DNA from: Mytilisepta virgata
Lineage: Eukaryota; Mollusca; Bivalvia; Mytilida; Mytilidae
Assembly: GCA_028015205.1 (NCBI GenBank)
Contig: CM051514.1
Location: 7,874,001 to 7,938,000, forward strand
Direction of reading: 5' to 3'
DNA length: 64,000 bases
Shown here: positions 46,018 to 56,404 of the stretch, in pieces
How the letters are laid out: each line of letters opens with the position of its first letter
Numbering within the stretch: position 1 is the stretch's first letter
Translations under genes and position numbers: made by a program
The notes under the pieces: model-generated
What the model was told of the DNA's origin: nothing
Database searches by the model: none
Seen by the model: only the letters and a program-made list of their open reading frames with translations

Positions 46018-49000
46018 ATGCCACGCAAAGCAAAAAGTAAAGATTCAAAGATAAGAGAACAGAAGATTAGAATGAGAGAAAGACGCTCTGCCATTAGTAG
46101 CTCTGCCATTAGTAGCTCTGCCATTAATAGCTCAGACATGAATAGCTCTGTAGTCAGTAGTAGCTCTGTCATCAGTAAATCTGACATTATTAGCCCAGCA
46201 ATTAGTAGTTCTGTCATCCGTAGCTCTGCCGTCGTTAGTAACCCTGTCATCAGTAACCCAGTCATCAGTAGCTCGGACATCAGTAGCTCGGACATTAAAA
46301 GCTTAGAAATGAATAGCTCTGTAGTCAGTAGTAGCTCTGTTATCGTTATTAACCCTGTCGTCAGTAGCTGTGCAAGCATTAATGGCTCTGTCAATATTGG
46401 AAGCTTTGCCATTAGAAGTAGCTCTGACAATGAAATAGGAAGTGTGAACTCTCCACTTGAAATCGGTGAAACTGGGAAAAGTAAAACTGGAAAACAGGAA
46501 ACTGGAAATAGTAAAAATGGAAAAAGTAAAACTGAAAAACTGGAAACTGGAAATAGTGGAAATGGAAAAAGTAAAACTGAAAAACATGAAACTAGAAAAA
46601 TGAAAAATGAAAAAAGTAAAACTGAAAAACATGAAACAAGAAAAATGAAAAATGAAAAAAGTAAAACTGAAAATCATGAAACTAGAAAAATGAAAGATGA
46701 AAAAAGTAAAACTGAAAAACATGAAAGTAGAAAAATAAAAAATGAAAAAAATAAAATAAAAATTATTAGCACTGCCTTAAATAGTTCTCCAATTATTAGC
46801 ACTGCCTTAAGTAGCTGTCTCATTAGTAGCACTGTGTTAAGTAGCTCTCCAATTAGTAGCACTGCCTTAAGTATTAAAACTGAAAAAAGTAAAACGGACA
46901 ATCCTGATACTGGATATAGTAAAACTGAAAGTAATAAAACAACAGAAGTCAATGAAACATTTGAATGTGATTTTCAGTCGAATTACCCCAAGAGGTCTTC
47001 AAATATAGACACTGTTGATTTGAATCAACCACAATTTACATTGGAAAAGAATGATTTTATCATTCAGGGTACCTTTCATCAAGGGAATGTAAGATTTGGT
47101 GCAAATGCGGGAAAACAATGTGTAGCTAATTGTTTATCAGCTGTTATACATACCAAGTTTAAGCCAATTTTGGAATGGAATCCAAAATATGTTGACAGTA
47201 TATTAGTTACTGGTAATGAAATTTACACACAAGTACATGGCAATAATGATTACCTTTGTGTCGAAGACTTACCGGAGTTTATTGAAATAGGAAATAAAAT
47301 TGTTCATTGCAATAAGAAGGATTCAATCACTGCGTTTATAGGCGAGGTGGACATGGATTTTGAGGGTGCTTTACCTTTTGACCAAGCCTTGCAGTATAGT
47401 TTAATAGATTCTGATGGGTGCTTTGTGACAGTAAGGGCAACAACATCTTTGATCATAAAGCAGAATAACAAATTATATCTATTTGACTCGCATGCAAGAA
47501 ATTGTTTTGGTTCACTAGATAATCTTGGTTCAAGTTTAGTGTTGGGGCTTTCTGATATTCATGCAGTTTATCGGCATTTTTGTAATTTTGTGCAGAATAA
47601 CCACGCAGTTCCATTTGACGTAACAGGTATCACTGTAGGTATTAATGAAACGTATAATGCTATAAATTATATGGCCGTTGAAAGGGAACAAGATATTCTG
47701 GAAGCTGTTAATGATACAATTCAAACAAATCCAGTTCAGTCGCAAAGTGTTGGTGACAATACATTAGACTTTTTAAGTATTAAGTCCACAGAAGTGACTA
47801 GTACAAATCTTCAAGATGATGTATTGGAAGATAGTGATATAGAAATGATTTCTGAAAATCCCACAGCTTTTCAGTTCAAACCATTAGATTACAGTTCAAA
47901 AAAAAAACTTTGTGGAGTACTCAAGATATCAGACAAAAACATAAAAAAGACATGCCCTTCTCAAGTATGTGATATTTCTGATCCTTTGACAACTTGGTCA
48001 ATTACAGCTGACGGTAATTGTATGTTTAGAGCAATATCATTTGCCGTATCACAAAGACAAGAAAACTATAAAAAAGTAAGACGGGCAATTGTTCAGCATA
48101 GTATAGATATATCAGAAAGCTTGAAGAGCTTTTTGGAATGTCCTTATCAAACCATAGAGGAACACTTAAATGCTCATAAAATGACAGAAGACAACTCATG
48201 GGGAACTGCTATTGAAATTCTAGCCGCAGCAGATCTGTTGAAAACCGACATTTATACATTTTACAATGGAGTTTGGATTAAGTATTCATCAAACCAAATT
48301 TTTCCAAACAGTAAAATAAATGATAGAGCAATTTACCTAAAACACATTAGTAATTTACAACACTATGAAGTAGTACTGTCGGTAGTACCAAGATCACATG
48401 AACCATTTCAAAATACTGATGTTGGAACTAAAAGGAAATTTGTACAAACGTTGGATTTTACCCAGAAACGAATAAAAGAAGATAATAACATGAGTGGCTT
48501 GATAACAGACTGTTTGTTGGATATGTCGAGAGAAGAAGCTGTAGATATTCATCCAATAGTACAGGATTTAACAAAAGCTGAAAAAGAAAAACTGAAATAT
48601 AACACGGATAATCAATATAGATACAACAAAAACTCAAATAAAAGAAGAAAGTATATTGAAGATGAATTGCACAGAGAAAATATTGTTCATGCCATGAATA
48701 AAAAATATGAAAATGTTGAATACAGGCAAGGTAAACAACAAACCTCTAGAGATAGGTCAAAAAATAAATACCATAATGATAAAATGCATAGGGAATTGAA
48801 GAAACAAGAAAGTATGGAGAAGTATGCAAATGACGATGAATTCAAAAAGAAGGTAAAATTGGCAAGCACCCAAAAATATGCAAATGTTAATGAATTTAAA
48901 GAAAAGGTCAAACTGGCAAGCACCCAGAAGTATGCTGTTAATGATGAATTTAAGGAAAAAGTCAAACTTGTAAGCACGCAGAAGTATGCTGATGATGAAG

Positions 49001-52000
49001 AATTTAAAGAAAAAGTCAAACTTGCAAGCACTGAAAAGTATGCAAATGATAATGAATTTAAAGAAAAAGTCAAACTGGCAAGCATCCAGAGGTATGCTGA
49101 TGATGATGAATTTAAAAATAAAATAAGAGAACAAACATTGACTAGAAGAAAGAATGTTAAAGCAGAAGATAAAAAGATAGCAAAGGTAATTGAAAAATTT
49201 CGAAAAGATGTTAGTACGGGACCAGAATTCGTTTGTGCTTGCTGCTTTAAACTATGTTTTCAAAACCAAGTGATAAAATGTGCGAAACAACTGTATGAAA
49301 AAGGTAGTATTAAAAATATAGCAGAAACGTGTATTTCTGAGAAGTATTTGCATAATTGTTCTGGGGAATGCAAGCATGAATGTCTATATCGGGGAACAAG
49401 TAGAGATTCACTGTGGATTTGTTATACGTGTCACAGAAAGATCTTGAAAGGAAAGGTACCTGCCGAATCTTTTGCAAACAATTTGGCATTAGAAGATGTT
49501 CCACAAGAACTTGAAATACTAAATCAGCTTGAACAACACCTTGTTTCTCTAAATATACCTTTCATGAAGATTCTGGCTTTACCAAAAGGTGGACAAAAAG
49601 CTGTTCATGGTCCATGTGTTTGTGTGCCTTCTGACATTTCAAAAGTGACAACCACTTTGCCTAGATCTGTGGATGACAATTGTCTACTTAAAGTAAAGTT
49701 AAAAAGGAAATTAGAATTTAAGGGTTATGAGAAATACCAGTTTGTTGATACAAAACATTTAGAAGATGCTCTGCTCTTTCTAAAAGAAAAGAATGAATGG
49801 TATTCAGAGATAAACATAGACAAAAACTGGTTGAATCCCATTCCAAAATATGACGAGGAAGAACTAGATTGTACAGAAACTGAGGCAGCCATAAAAGTTA
49901 AAATTGAGGACAAAACAGAATCAAACGAGGACGAAACTACAGCTGAATCATATTTAGATGGTAGTTTACAGGGTGTGCAGCTAGATACATGTCTACAGCC
50001 GGCCGATATTGGACAAGAAGCCTTAGATACAATGTTTGATCAGGAGTTTAATCTCTCACCTGCAGAAGGAAATACCCCTATTAGCTTATTTAAAGAAAAG
50101 GGCATTGAAGGAAAAACCTTTCCAGTCCATTACCCTACAGGTAAAAACACACTAAATGAGGAAAGAGAGGAGAAACTATCTTTATTGAGATATTTCAACT
50201 TAAGACTAACGAGTGTAGAAAATAGATTTGCTAGAGATACCTCTTATATATTCTTTAGTCAGTACATGTCAGAATTAGATAGAGTGATGTCAAATGTTCA
50301 AATATCACTGCGGAAAGGATCGAGTTTTTCAAACGGGAAAAAAGTAACGAGCCAAATGCTTTGTGAAAAAGAAATATTAGGTGGGTTATTTCGGAAAGAT
50401 GAAGCAATTAAGTACATGAAACCTGTCAGAGGAACACCACCCTATTGGCAATCTACCCAGAAGGACATATTTTGTATGATTAGACAGTTAGGTTTACCAA
50501 CATTCTTTGCATCGTTCTCATCTGCAGATTTCAGATGGAAGGAAGTGGTAGAAACCATATTGAAACAACAAGGAGATACTCGTAAAGTAGACGATCTAAG
50601 TTGGGATGAAAAATGCAAAATACTCTGTAGTAACCCTGTTACAGCTGCTAGAATCTTCGACCATAGATTTCACAAATTTGTAAGAGATGTTATAATGTCA
50701 AATGCTCAACCGATTGGTCATGTGAAAGACTACTTTTATAGAGTTGAGTTTCAGCAGAGAGGGTCTCCACATACACATTGCTTATTCTGGGTAGAAGATG
50801 CCCCTAAATTTGAGGAAGATGATGATGATACTGTTTATGAGTTCATTGACAAATATATCACATGTAAACTACCGCCAGAAAGTGAAGACCAAGAGCTAGC
50901 TGACATTGTTAAAACCATTCAACAGCATAGCAGAAACCATTCAAAAAGTTGTAAGAAAAAGGGAACTGTTTGTCGGTTTAACTTTCCACGGCCACCTTCT
51001 GAAAAGACATTTATTTCATGTCCAATTAGCAATGAGGATGACACTGGAAAAGATGGTGATATTGATATGGATGATAAGAACCCGGAGTCCGGAAGTACTA
51101 CTATATCAAAAGCTAAGCAAAAATTAGAATATTTATGGGATGTAATAAAAACCACAGAGAATGAACATTTGACTACCAACGAATTGTTTGCAAGGGCAGG
51201 ACTTTCTCAGGAAGATTTTGAAGAAAGTTTTAGATCAATTACAAACAGAAATACTGTAGTGTTAAAGAGAAATAAAGATGAAATATTCATCAACCAATAT
51301 AACCCGCATCTTTTGAAAGCGTGGAACGCAAATATGGACATTCAGTATGTATTGGATGCTTATTCCTGTGTGGTGTACATTATAAGTTATATTAGCAAAT
51401 CAGAACGAGAACTTGGCTTGCTGCTGCAGCAAACAAAAAATGAAGCAGCTGATGGAAATTTGGATGCACAGCAGACTATGAAGAAAGTGGGAACTGCGTA
51501 TTTTCATTTTCGAGAACTAAGTGCGCAAGAAGCTGTTTTCAGAGTTACAGGTTTAAGGTTGAAAGAATGTTCCAGAAAAGTACAATTCATTCCGTTAGGA
51601 GAAAATCCAGCTAGAATGAGTATACCCCTCAAGGAAATTGAAAAAAAATCCAAAATCTCGAAGAAAAAGAATGATTCGGATAATAAAAGTGATGATTGTG
51701 ATGCTGAGGATGATATTTGGATGACAAGCATAACTGACAGATATGCAAATAGGCCTGATGGACAATTATTTGACCAGATGTGTTTAGGTACATTTTGTTC
51801 AGAATTTTCAGTTTTAGCTCAGTCACAAATACCGAACAAAATAAATGAAAACACTACATTCAAACTTAAAAATGATTTTGGATATATCAGAAAGCGTTCA
51901 AGAACTCAGGGAGCTGTTATCAAATATCCAAGATTTAATTCCGAAACATCCTCTGAACAGTATTACCAAAGCATACTGCAATTGTTTTTGCCTTACAGGT

Positions 52001-54516
52001 CTATGAACCAACTGAAGCCACCAAAGTTTCTTACATATGAGGATTTTTACAAGTTTGGATTTGTAAAGTACAATAACAGAACACAACTAAGTGCAGTTAA
52101 AGAAATAGTTGACACTAACATGTCCTTATTTGTAAAAAATGACAAAGAATTAGAGGTCGCTGAGAAACAATTACACAACGAAGTAGTTCAGGAGGATGCA
52201 TGGGCACAACTATGTCCAGAAACAGAAAATGAAAGACATGAATGCATCGATATTGGTAAAACTTCAACTGTTGAAGAAGTTGATGAACCTGAAACAGGTA
52301 TACCAGATCTTAATAAAACTGACAAACCAGATGCTGTTGGTGGACTTCTTGTTAAAACATCTTTTTCAACGTCTGAGATTATACCTTTACTAAGAAGTTT
52401 AAATGAGAAACAAAAGCGTATTTTCTTCAAAGTGAGAGATTGGTGCAATATTAAAGTGAGCGGTAAAAATCCACCACCTTTTCATGTTTTTGTAACAGGC
52501 GGAGCTGGAACAGGAAAAAGTCATCTGATCAAATGCTTATATTACGAAGCCACAAGAATCCTGGCACGCAGTTCATCGAACCCGGATGATTTGACAGTTT
52601 TGTTAACTGCACCAACTGGCACTGCAGCTTTTAATATAAATGGGTTGACTATTCATAGCGCTCTTTCAATTTTTAAAACTCTTACTGTGGAGAAAGCTAT
52701 GCTTACTGAGGATAAGCTGAGTACATTGAGGTCAAAATTAGAAAATTTACAAATTCTCATCATAGACGAAATCTCAATGGTAAACAAACGGTTGTTATTC
52801 TTTATTCATGAACGGTTACGTCAAATTAAAAAAATGCCAGAAAAATGTCCATTCGGAGGTGTATCAGTCGTAGCAGTGGGTGATTTCTTTCAACTACCAC
52901 CAGTAAAATCAACAAAAACAGATAAGCTTTATGTAAATGACCCATCAAATCCTTTGAATTATCTGTGGAATAGTCTTTTTTCTATTGTGGAATTAGATGA
53001 GGTCATGCGACAGCGAGAAGATGGTTTGTTTGCTCAGTTGTTAAACAGACTAAGGATAAAAGAAAAAAGGCATCCTTTAGAATCGTCAGATCTAGAAATA
53101 CTGAGACAGTGTATAGGTCCAGGGCCAGACGAGGCTTTGCATATTTATGCAACTAATAACGAAATTGATGCGTACAACAACGAAATGATCATGAAGTTGA
53201 ACAGTGAACCAAAGTTAATTGAAGCTGAAGATTTTGAAAAAGATCGGACAACAGGAAAACTCAGGAAAAAGAAAGGAAATTTTACAAGAGGCGATATCTG
53301 TCTCCCAACATCAATTCTCTTAGCAGAAGGGGCACGAATTATGATGATAAAAAATGAAGCTGTTGATGATGGTTTAGTAAATGGCGTTATGGGCACTGTA
53401 ATGCACATCTCTGCATTTTCCCAAGGAGCATTGCCAGGCTATATATTTGTCCATTTTGATAACGAGAGGGTTGGGAAAAACGCAAAAGCACAACAAACAA
53501 TTAACGGGAAGAGGTGTATTAGATTAGAACCATCTACAGAAGATGTACTATTCAAAGGTGGTAAAAGAAAGCAATATCCTTTGCGGTTAGCATGGGCATG
53601 TACTGTTCATAAGGTTCAGGGTTTGACAGTTTCACAGGCGGTAGTTGATTTGAAAAAATGCTTTGCCAATGGCCAGGCGTATGTTGCGTTGAGTAGAGTG
53701 ACTTCAAAGGAAGGGCTTTATATATTACCAATAGATGACAAAACATTGAAAAAAAAAATATATTGTGATCCTGATATAAAAGAAGGAATCAAATCAATGG
53801 ACAATTTTCTTCTTGAAAATGATTGGAAAATTTCAAACAATGAAGAGACTTTGAAAATTATGTATCACAATATACAAGGACTTAGGGCTCACCAAAATGA
53901 TTTGAAACTAAATTCAGACTTTACAAATGCAGATTACATATGCTTGACTGAAACCTGGTTGAAATGTCTGTCTGAAGAAATAAAGGTTCCTAGCTATGAC
54001 CTTTATCATCTGCCAAGGTCAGCTGCCTATACATCAAGTAATGCTTTCTTTGCATCTTTACGGGAAATGAATCATGGTGGAGTTGGTGTATATGTAAAAT
54101 CGGGTTCGGAATATGAGGAAGTTAATATAGGTGAAAATAATGTTGAATGTATTATTTTCAAAATTCCAAAATTGAATGTCCTTATTGCAACAGTGTATAG
54201 ATCTCCAAAATATCAAACTGGAATATTTCTAAGGAGCTTCAGTTCTGTTTTGTCGAAGTTGACAGAACTTGCAGACAAGGTTATTGTTTTAGGAGACTTT
54301 AATCAAGATATTTTGAAAGGTGAAAAATCAATCCAGGAGTTAATGGCTTCAAATGGGTATGAACAAAAAGTTCAAATGCCAACAACAGAATCTGGTACTC
54401 TGATTGATCATGTGTACGTTAAAGGTTGTACAAAAATACAAGTCCATGTTATACCAACTTATTACAGTTATCATGATGCGATATGTGTTGCCCTCGAAAT
54501 TTATTCTGATGATTAA
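46018..54516 (+). CDS. Helentron-type Rep-helicase-endonuclease polyprotein with two peptidase domains
   Basis: Rolling-circle transposase in one exon; the frame opens at a GTG (46015) and the first ATG is 46018. Residues are numbered from 46015. 1-300: Ser-rich (SSAIS-type) and Lys/Glu-rich (KTEKHETRKMKNE) repeats, disordered. 340-515: papain-like peptidase resembling C76, with Q356, C369 (GKQC) and D491-H493 (FDSH). 655-790: OTU peptidase, DGNC with C669, WG 729-730, H783. 936-1043: six 18-residue repeats (KYANDDEFKKKVKLASTQ). 1074-1150: Cys/His clusters. About 1160-1290: DUF6570-like. 1390-1800: Rep, HUH H1586-T-H1588, tyrosines Y1788 and Y1792 before K1795. 2150-2600: PIF1 helicase, Walker A GGAGTGKS (2162-2169), DE 2251-2252, Q2535, R2561. 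2613-2830: EEP endonuclease, N2619, E2646, D2761-N2763, D2798, H2820. Stop TAA 54514-54516. No broken motif found. Family call is firm; the C76 call rests on spacing of three residues. Confidence 0.93.
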   Translation: MPRKAKSKDSKIREQKIRMRERRSAISSSAISSSAINSSDMNSSVVSSSSVISKSDIISPAISSSVIRSSAVVSNPVISNPVISSSDISSSDIKSLEMNSSVVSSSSVIVINPVVSSCASINGSVNIGSFAIRSSSDNEIGSVNSPLEIGETGKSKTGKQETGNSKNGKSKTEKLETGNSGNGKSKTEKHETRKMKNEKSKTEKHETRKMKNEKSKTENHETRKMKDEKSKTEKHESRKIKNEKNKIKIISTALNSSPIISTALSSCLISSTVLSSSPISSTALSIKTEKSKTDNPDTGYSKTESNKTTEVNETFECDFQSNYPKRSSNIDTVDLNQPQFTLEKNDFIIQGTFHQGNVRFGANAGKQCVANCLSAVIHTKFKPILEWNPKYVDSILVTGNEIYTQVHGNNDYLCVEDLPEFIEIGNKIVHCNKKDSITAFIGEVDMDFEGALPFDQALQYSLIDSDGCFVTVRATTSLIIKQNNKLYLFDSHARNCFGSLDNLGSSLVLGLSDIHAVYRHFCNFVQNNHAVPFDVTGITVGINETYNAINYMAVEREQDILEAVNDTIQTNPVQSQSVGDNTLDFLSIKSTEVTSTNLQDDVLEDSDIEMISENPTAFQFKPLDYSSKKKLCGVLKISDKNIKKTCPSQVCDISDPLTTWSITADGNCMFRAISFAVSQRQENYKKVRRAIVQHSIDISESLKSFLECPYQTIEEHLNAHKMTEDNSWGTAIEILAAADLLKTDIYTFYNGVWIKYSSNQIFPNSKINDRAIYLKHISNLQHYEVVLSVVPRSHEPFQNTDVGTKRKFVQTLDFTQKRIKEDNNMSGLITDCLLDMSREEAVDIHPIVQDLTKAEKEKLKYNTDNQYRYNKNSNKRRKYIEDELHRENIVHAMNKKYENVEYRQGKQQTSRDRSKNKYHNDKMHRELKKQESMEKYANDDEFKKKVKLASTQKYANVNEFKEKVKLASTQKYAVNDEFKEKVKLVSTQKYADDEEFKEKVKLASTEKYANDNEFKEKVKLASIQRYADDDEFKNKIREQTLTRRKNVKAEDKKIAKVIEKFRKDVSTGPEFVCACCFKLCFQNQVIKCAKQLYEKGSIKNIAETCISEKYLHNCSGECKHECLYRGTSRDSLWICYTCHRKILKGKVPAESFANNLALEDVPQELEILNQLEQHLVSLNIPFMKILALPKGGQKAVHGPCVCVPSDISKVTTTLPRSVDDNCLLKVKLKRKLEFKGYEKYQFVDTKHLEDALLFLKEKNEWYSEINIDKNWLNPIPKYDEEELDCTETEAAIKVKIEDKTESNEDETTAESYLDGSLQGVQLDTCLQPADIGQEALDTMFDQEFNLSPAEGNTPISLFKEKGIEGKTFPVHYPTGKNTLNEEREEKLSLLRYFNLRLTSVENRFARDTSYIFFSQYMSELDRVMSNVQISLRKGSSFSNGKKVTSQMLCEKEILGGLFRKDEAIKYMKPVRGTPPYWQSTQKDIFCMIRQLGLPTFFASFSSADFRWKEVVETILKQQGDTRKVDDLSWDEKCKILCSNPVTAARIFDHRFHKFVRDVIMSNAQPIGHVKDYFYRVEFQQRGSPHTHCLFWVEDAPKFEEDDDDTVYEFIDKYITCKLPPESEDQELADIVKTIQQHSRNHSKSCKKKGTVCRFNFPRPPSEKTFISCPISNEDDTGKDGDIDMDDKNPESGSTTISKAKQKLEYLWDVIKTTENEHLTTNELFARAGLSQEDFEESFRSITNRNTVVLKRNKDEIFINQYNPHLLKAWNANMDIQYVLDAYSCVVYIISYISKSERELGLLLQQTKNEAADGNLDAQQTMKKVGTAYFHFRELSAQEAVFRVTGLRLKECSRKVQFIPLGENPARMSIPLKEIEKKSKISKKKNDSDNKSDDCDAEDDIWMTSITDRYANRPDGQLFDQMCLGTFCSEFSVLAQSQIPNKINENTTFKLKNDFGYIRKRSRTQGAVIKYPRFNSETSSEQYYQSILQLFLPYRSMNQLKPPKFLTYEDFYKFGFVKYNNRTQLSAVKEIVDTNMSLFVKNDKELEVAEKQLHNEVVQEDAWAQLCPETENERHECIDIGKTSTVEEVDEPETGIPDLNKTDKPDAVGGLLVKTSFSTSEIIPLLRSLNEKQKRIFFKVRDWCNIKVSGKNPPPFHVFVTGGAGTGKSHLIKCLYYEATRILARSSSNPDDLTVLLTAPTGTAAFNINGLTIHSALSIFKTLTVEKAMLTEDKLSTLRSKLENLQILIIDEISMVNKRLLFFIHERLRQIKKMPEKCPFGGVSVVAVGDFFQLPPVKSTKTDKLYVNDPSNPLNYLWNSLFSIVELDEVMRQREDGLFAQLLNRLRIKEKRHPLESSDLEILRQCIGPGPDEALHIYATNNEIDAYNNEMIMKLNSEPKLIEAEDFEKDRTTGKLRKKKGNFTRGDICLPTSILLAEGARIMMIKNEAVDDGLVNGVMGTVMHISAFSQGALPGYIFVHFDNERVGKNAKAQQTINGKRCIRLEPSTEDVLFKGGKRKQYPLRLAWACTVHKVQGLTVSQAVVDLKKCFANGQAYVALSRVTSKEGLYILPIDDKTLKKKIYCDPDIKEGIKSMDNFLLENDWKISNNEETLKIMYHNIQGLRAHQNDLKLNSDFTNADYICLTETWLKCLSEEIKVPSYDLYHLPRSAAYTSSNAFFASLREMNHGGVGVYVKSGSEYEEVNIGENNVECIIFKIPKLNVLIATVYRSPKYQTGIFLRSFSSVLSKLTELADKVIVLGDFNQDILKGEKSIQELMASNGYEQKVQMPTTESGTLIDHVYVKGCTKIQVHVIPTYYSYHDAICVALEIYSDD

Positions 54517-54528
54517 AGCAAGATATTC

Positions 54529-54534
54529 AATAAA
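54529..54534 (+). terminator. Candidate polyadenylation signal of the Rep-helicase gene
   Basis: AATAAA 13 bases after the stop codon, giving a very short 3' UTR if used. Confidence 0.5.
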
Positions 54535-54539
54535 AATCA

Positions 54540-55029
54540 AAAGGCAGTCTGCAAATGTATATAAATAATTACTGATATGATGAAGGGTATGTCTATGGTT
54601 TCTAGGTTACTTTTTTTTTACAAAGTGCCATACATGGAAAAAGATAGTTAATTGTTCATTCATATATAAATAATTTAAAGTGTGATCTGATATAAGGAAG
54701 ATTAAAAAGAATTATCACATGACATGTTCATATCCGATTCATTATAGGCTGTTTTTCATATATTAACCCGCGAGCCTATAGGCTCTTGGGCTAATGTTAT
54801 GATCTTCGGCTGATTAAGGATCTGATGTGAAAAATTTCATGTCATCATAAAAAAATTTTTGCCTCCCAAAATCCAACCCTACGTCCTCGTCGTGGGAGGC
54901 GGGTACCAACACGGATTAAAGATTATCTATGTTATCTGTATTGGTAGCAGACAGGGCAATGGTAAATACATGTAGACAAAACTTGTAGACTTCGTAGTTA
55001 TAGCTCGGATTTTAAAACATTTATTCACT
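54540..55029. other. 3' flank of the Rep-helicase ORF, element end not identified
   Basis: AT-rich. Near 54766-54800 an imperfect inverted motif (CGAGCCTATAGGCTC) could be a terminal hairpin of the Helentron, but no matching 5' end was found. Near 54864-54900, CCTCCCA and TGGGAGG are complementary. Boundaries of the autonomous element remain open. Confidence 0.3.
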
Positions 55030-55746
55030 TTTTTGGCCAGAAAAAGTAAAATAGTTTGCACGGTAAATAGAACATGACCTTGTCCTTTGACCTTGACACC
55101 GTTTTGAAGGTCACTTTTCACTGATGTTAATGCAAAAGACCCCATGCCTCTATCATGTACCATTATCAAGTTATTAACTAAAATCAATAAATTTAATCCT
55201 TCAAAGGTCAATAACTCACAGAAGATGTCTTAATGTCCCCGACAGTTTGCCCATTACATTTTATCAGCTATCTTCTACCGTTTCAGAGAAGATCTGATAA
55301 CAAGCAAATGTCAAAAACTAGAACGTGACCTTGACTGAATTTTACTTGGTACGAAAACTGATCCCTAAATATGAAGTTTCATGATTTTTTCTTAACTCTA
55401 AGTTACCATTTGCATGAAAAACCAAAAGTGAAATTTATATCAAGGGAAATAACTCATATAAGATGTCAGATCCTTTAAGGAATATGTGATTAATGTGCGC
55501 ACAGATGAATCGAAGACAGTTCAAAAGGTTTCATGTGGATATATCATACGGTTTTTGAGGAGATCTGACAAAAAGCATAAACAGTAACAGGGGAAGAAAC
55601 TCTTATAAGGTAAATGGAAACCCTTAGCAGGCTTACAACATGATAGCGTATGTCTGACTGATTTTTGGTACCAAATACCATCCCTATATATCTGAAAAAA
55701 AATTCGGCATTTGACTTTGAAGTTTGGCAGAACAAGAAAGAAAAAA
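55030..55746 (+). mobile_element. Tandem-unit element fragment, diverged
   Basis: Contains blocks shared with 58790-59578: a diverged GACCTTGTCCTTTGACCTTG, CCCCATGCCTCTATCATGTA, CATTTTATCAGCTATCTTCT, and GCATAAACAGTAACAGGGGA. It ends GGCAGAACAAGAAAG where the fold-back element at 55747 begins. Confidence 0.65.
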
Positions 55747-55910
55747 GGCCCGTCCCGTCCCCAGCAAAGAGATGGAGCTACTTCTATTTTCTCTTGGAAA
55801 TTCTTATATTTTCAGTGTATTGAAACTGCAAATTTAATTCCAAAAGGTAATTGTCAAAATAAGAGAAAGGAAGACAAAAAAAAATGAATTCGTAATATCT
55901 CTCCGCATTA
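55747..55910. mobile_element. GGCCCGTCCCG fold-back element, copy 2 (degraded)
   Basis: Left arm GGCCCGTCCCGTCCCCAGCA then AAGAGATGGAGCTACT matches 36932-36968, and the middle (TTTCTCTTG, AGTAATTGTCAAA-like) also aligns. The right arm is decayed after AATATCTCTCC. It begins where the element tail ends, as copy 1 also sits next to a tandem-unit element. Confidence 0.55.
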
Positions 55911-56404
55911 TCTAGCGTTTTTTTTCAAAAATGCTAGATAATATGTGCAAAGGGCAAAGTTTATCTTTTATTGATGAATAAACTATGATGAAAAGTTTTG
56001 AATGGGAGATAGGTAATGGAAAAAAAGGTAAGGTAAAGAACAAGAGGTTCACAGTCCACGAAATCGGACAAATTTCTGAAAGAGGATCTCCTAAGGACCA
56101 TTGCTGCATAGTCTGGTTCCAATTGGTCAAGTTGTTTCAGAAAAGAAGATTTTTCAATGAATTTTCCCATAGGGCCGTATGTTAAACTAAGTTCGGCTGT
56201 CGTGGCCATCTAGGTTAACATTCCAGGTCATCGGACATACTTTTGTAGTTTCATAGAAGATTTTTGAAATGTATCCCCCATTTTTCCTATCTTTAGGTAA
56301 CAGCAGCCATGTCGGTTGGAAGTCGGGGATGCCGGATATAACATTCACTTAAAGTTTTGAAGTATTTGACCCATTAGTTTCTGGGGAGAAGATCCTTTAA
56401 ATAG

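Noticed and set aside
46011..46952. Long minus-strand frames opposite the transposase N-terminus
   Set aside because: Low-complexity shadow of the Ser/Lys repeats on the sense strand; the sense frame continues into catalytic domains.
54766..54900. Terminal hairpin of the autonomous Helentron
   Set aside because: Short inverted motifs exist, but no matching 5' end or empty site was found, so the boundary cannot be supported.
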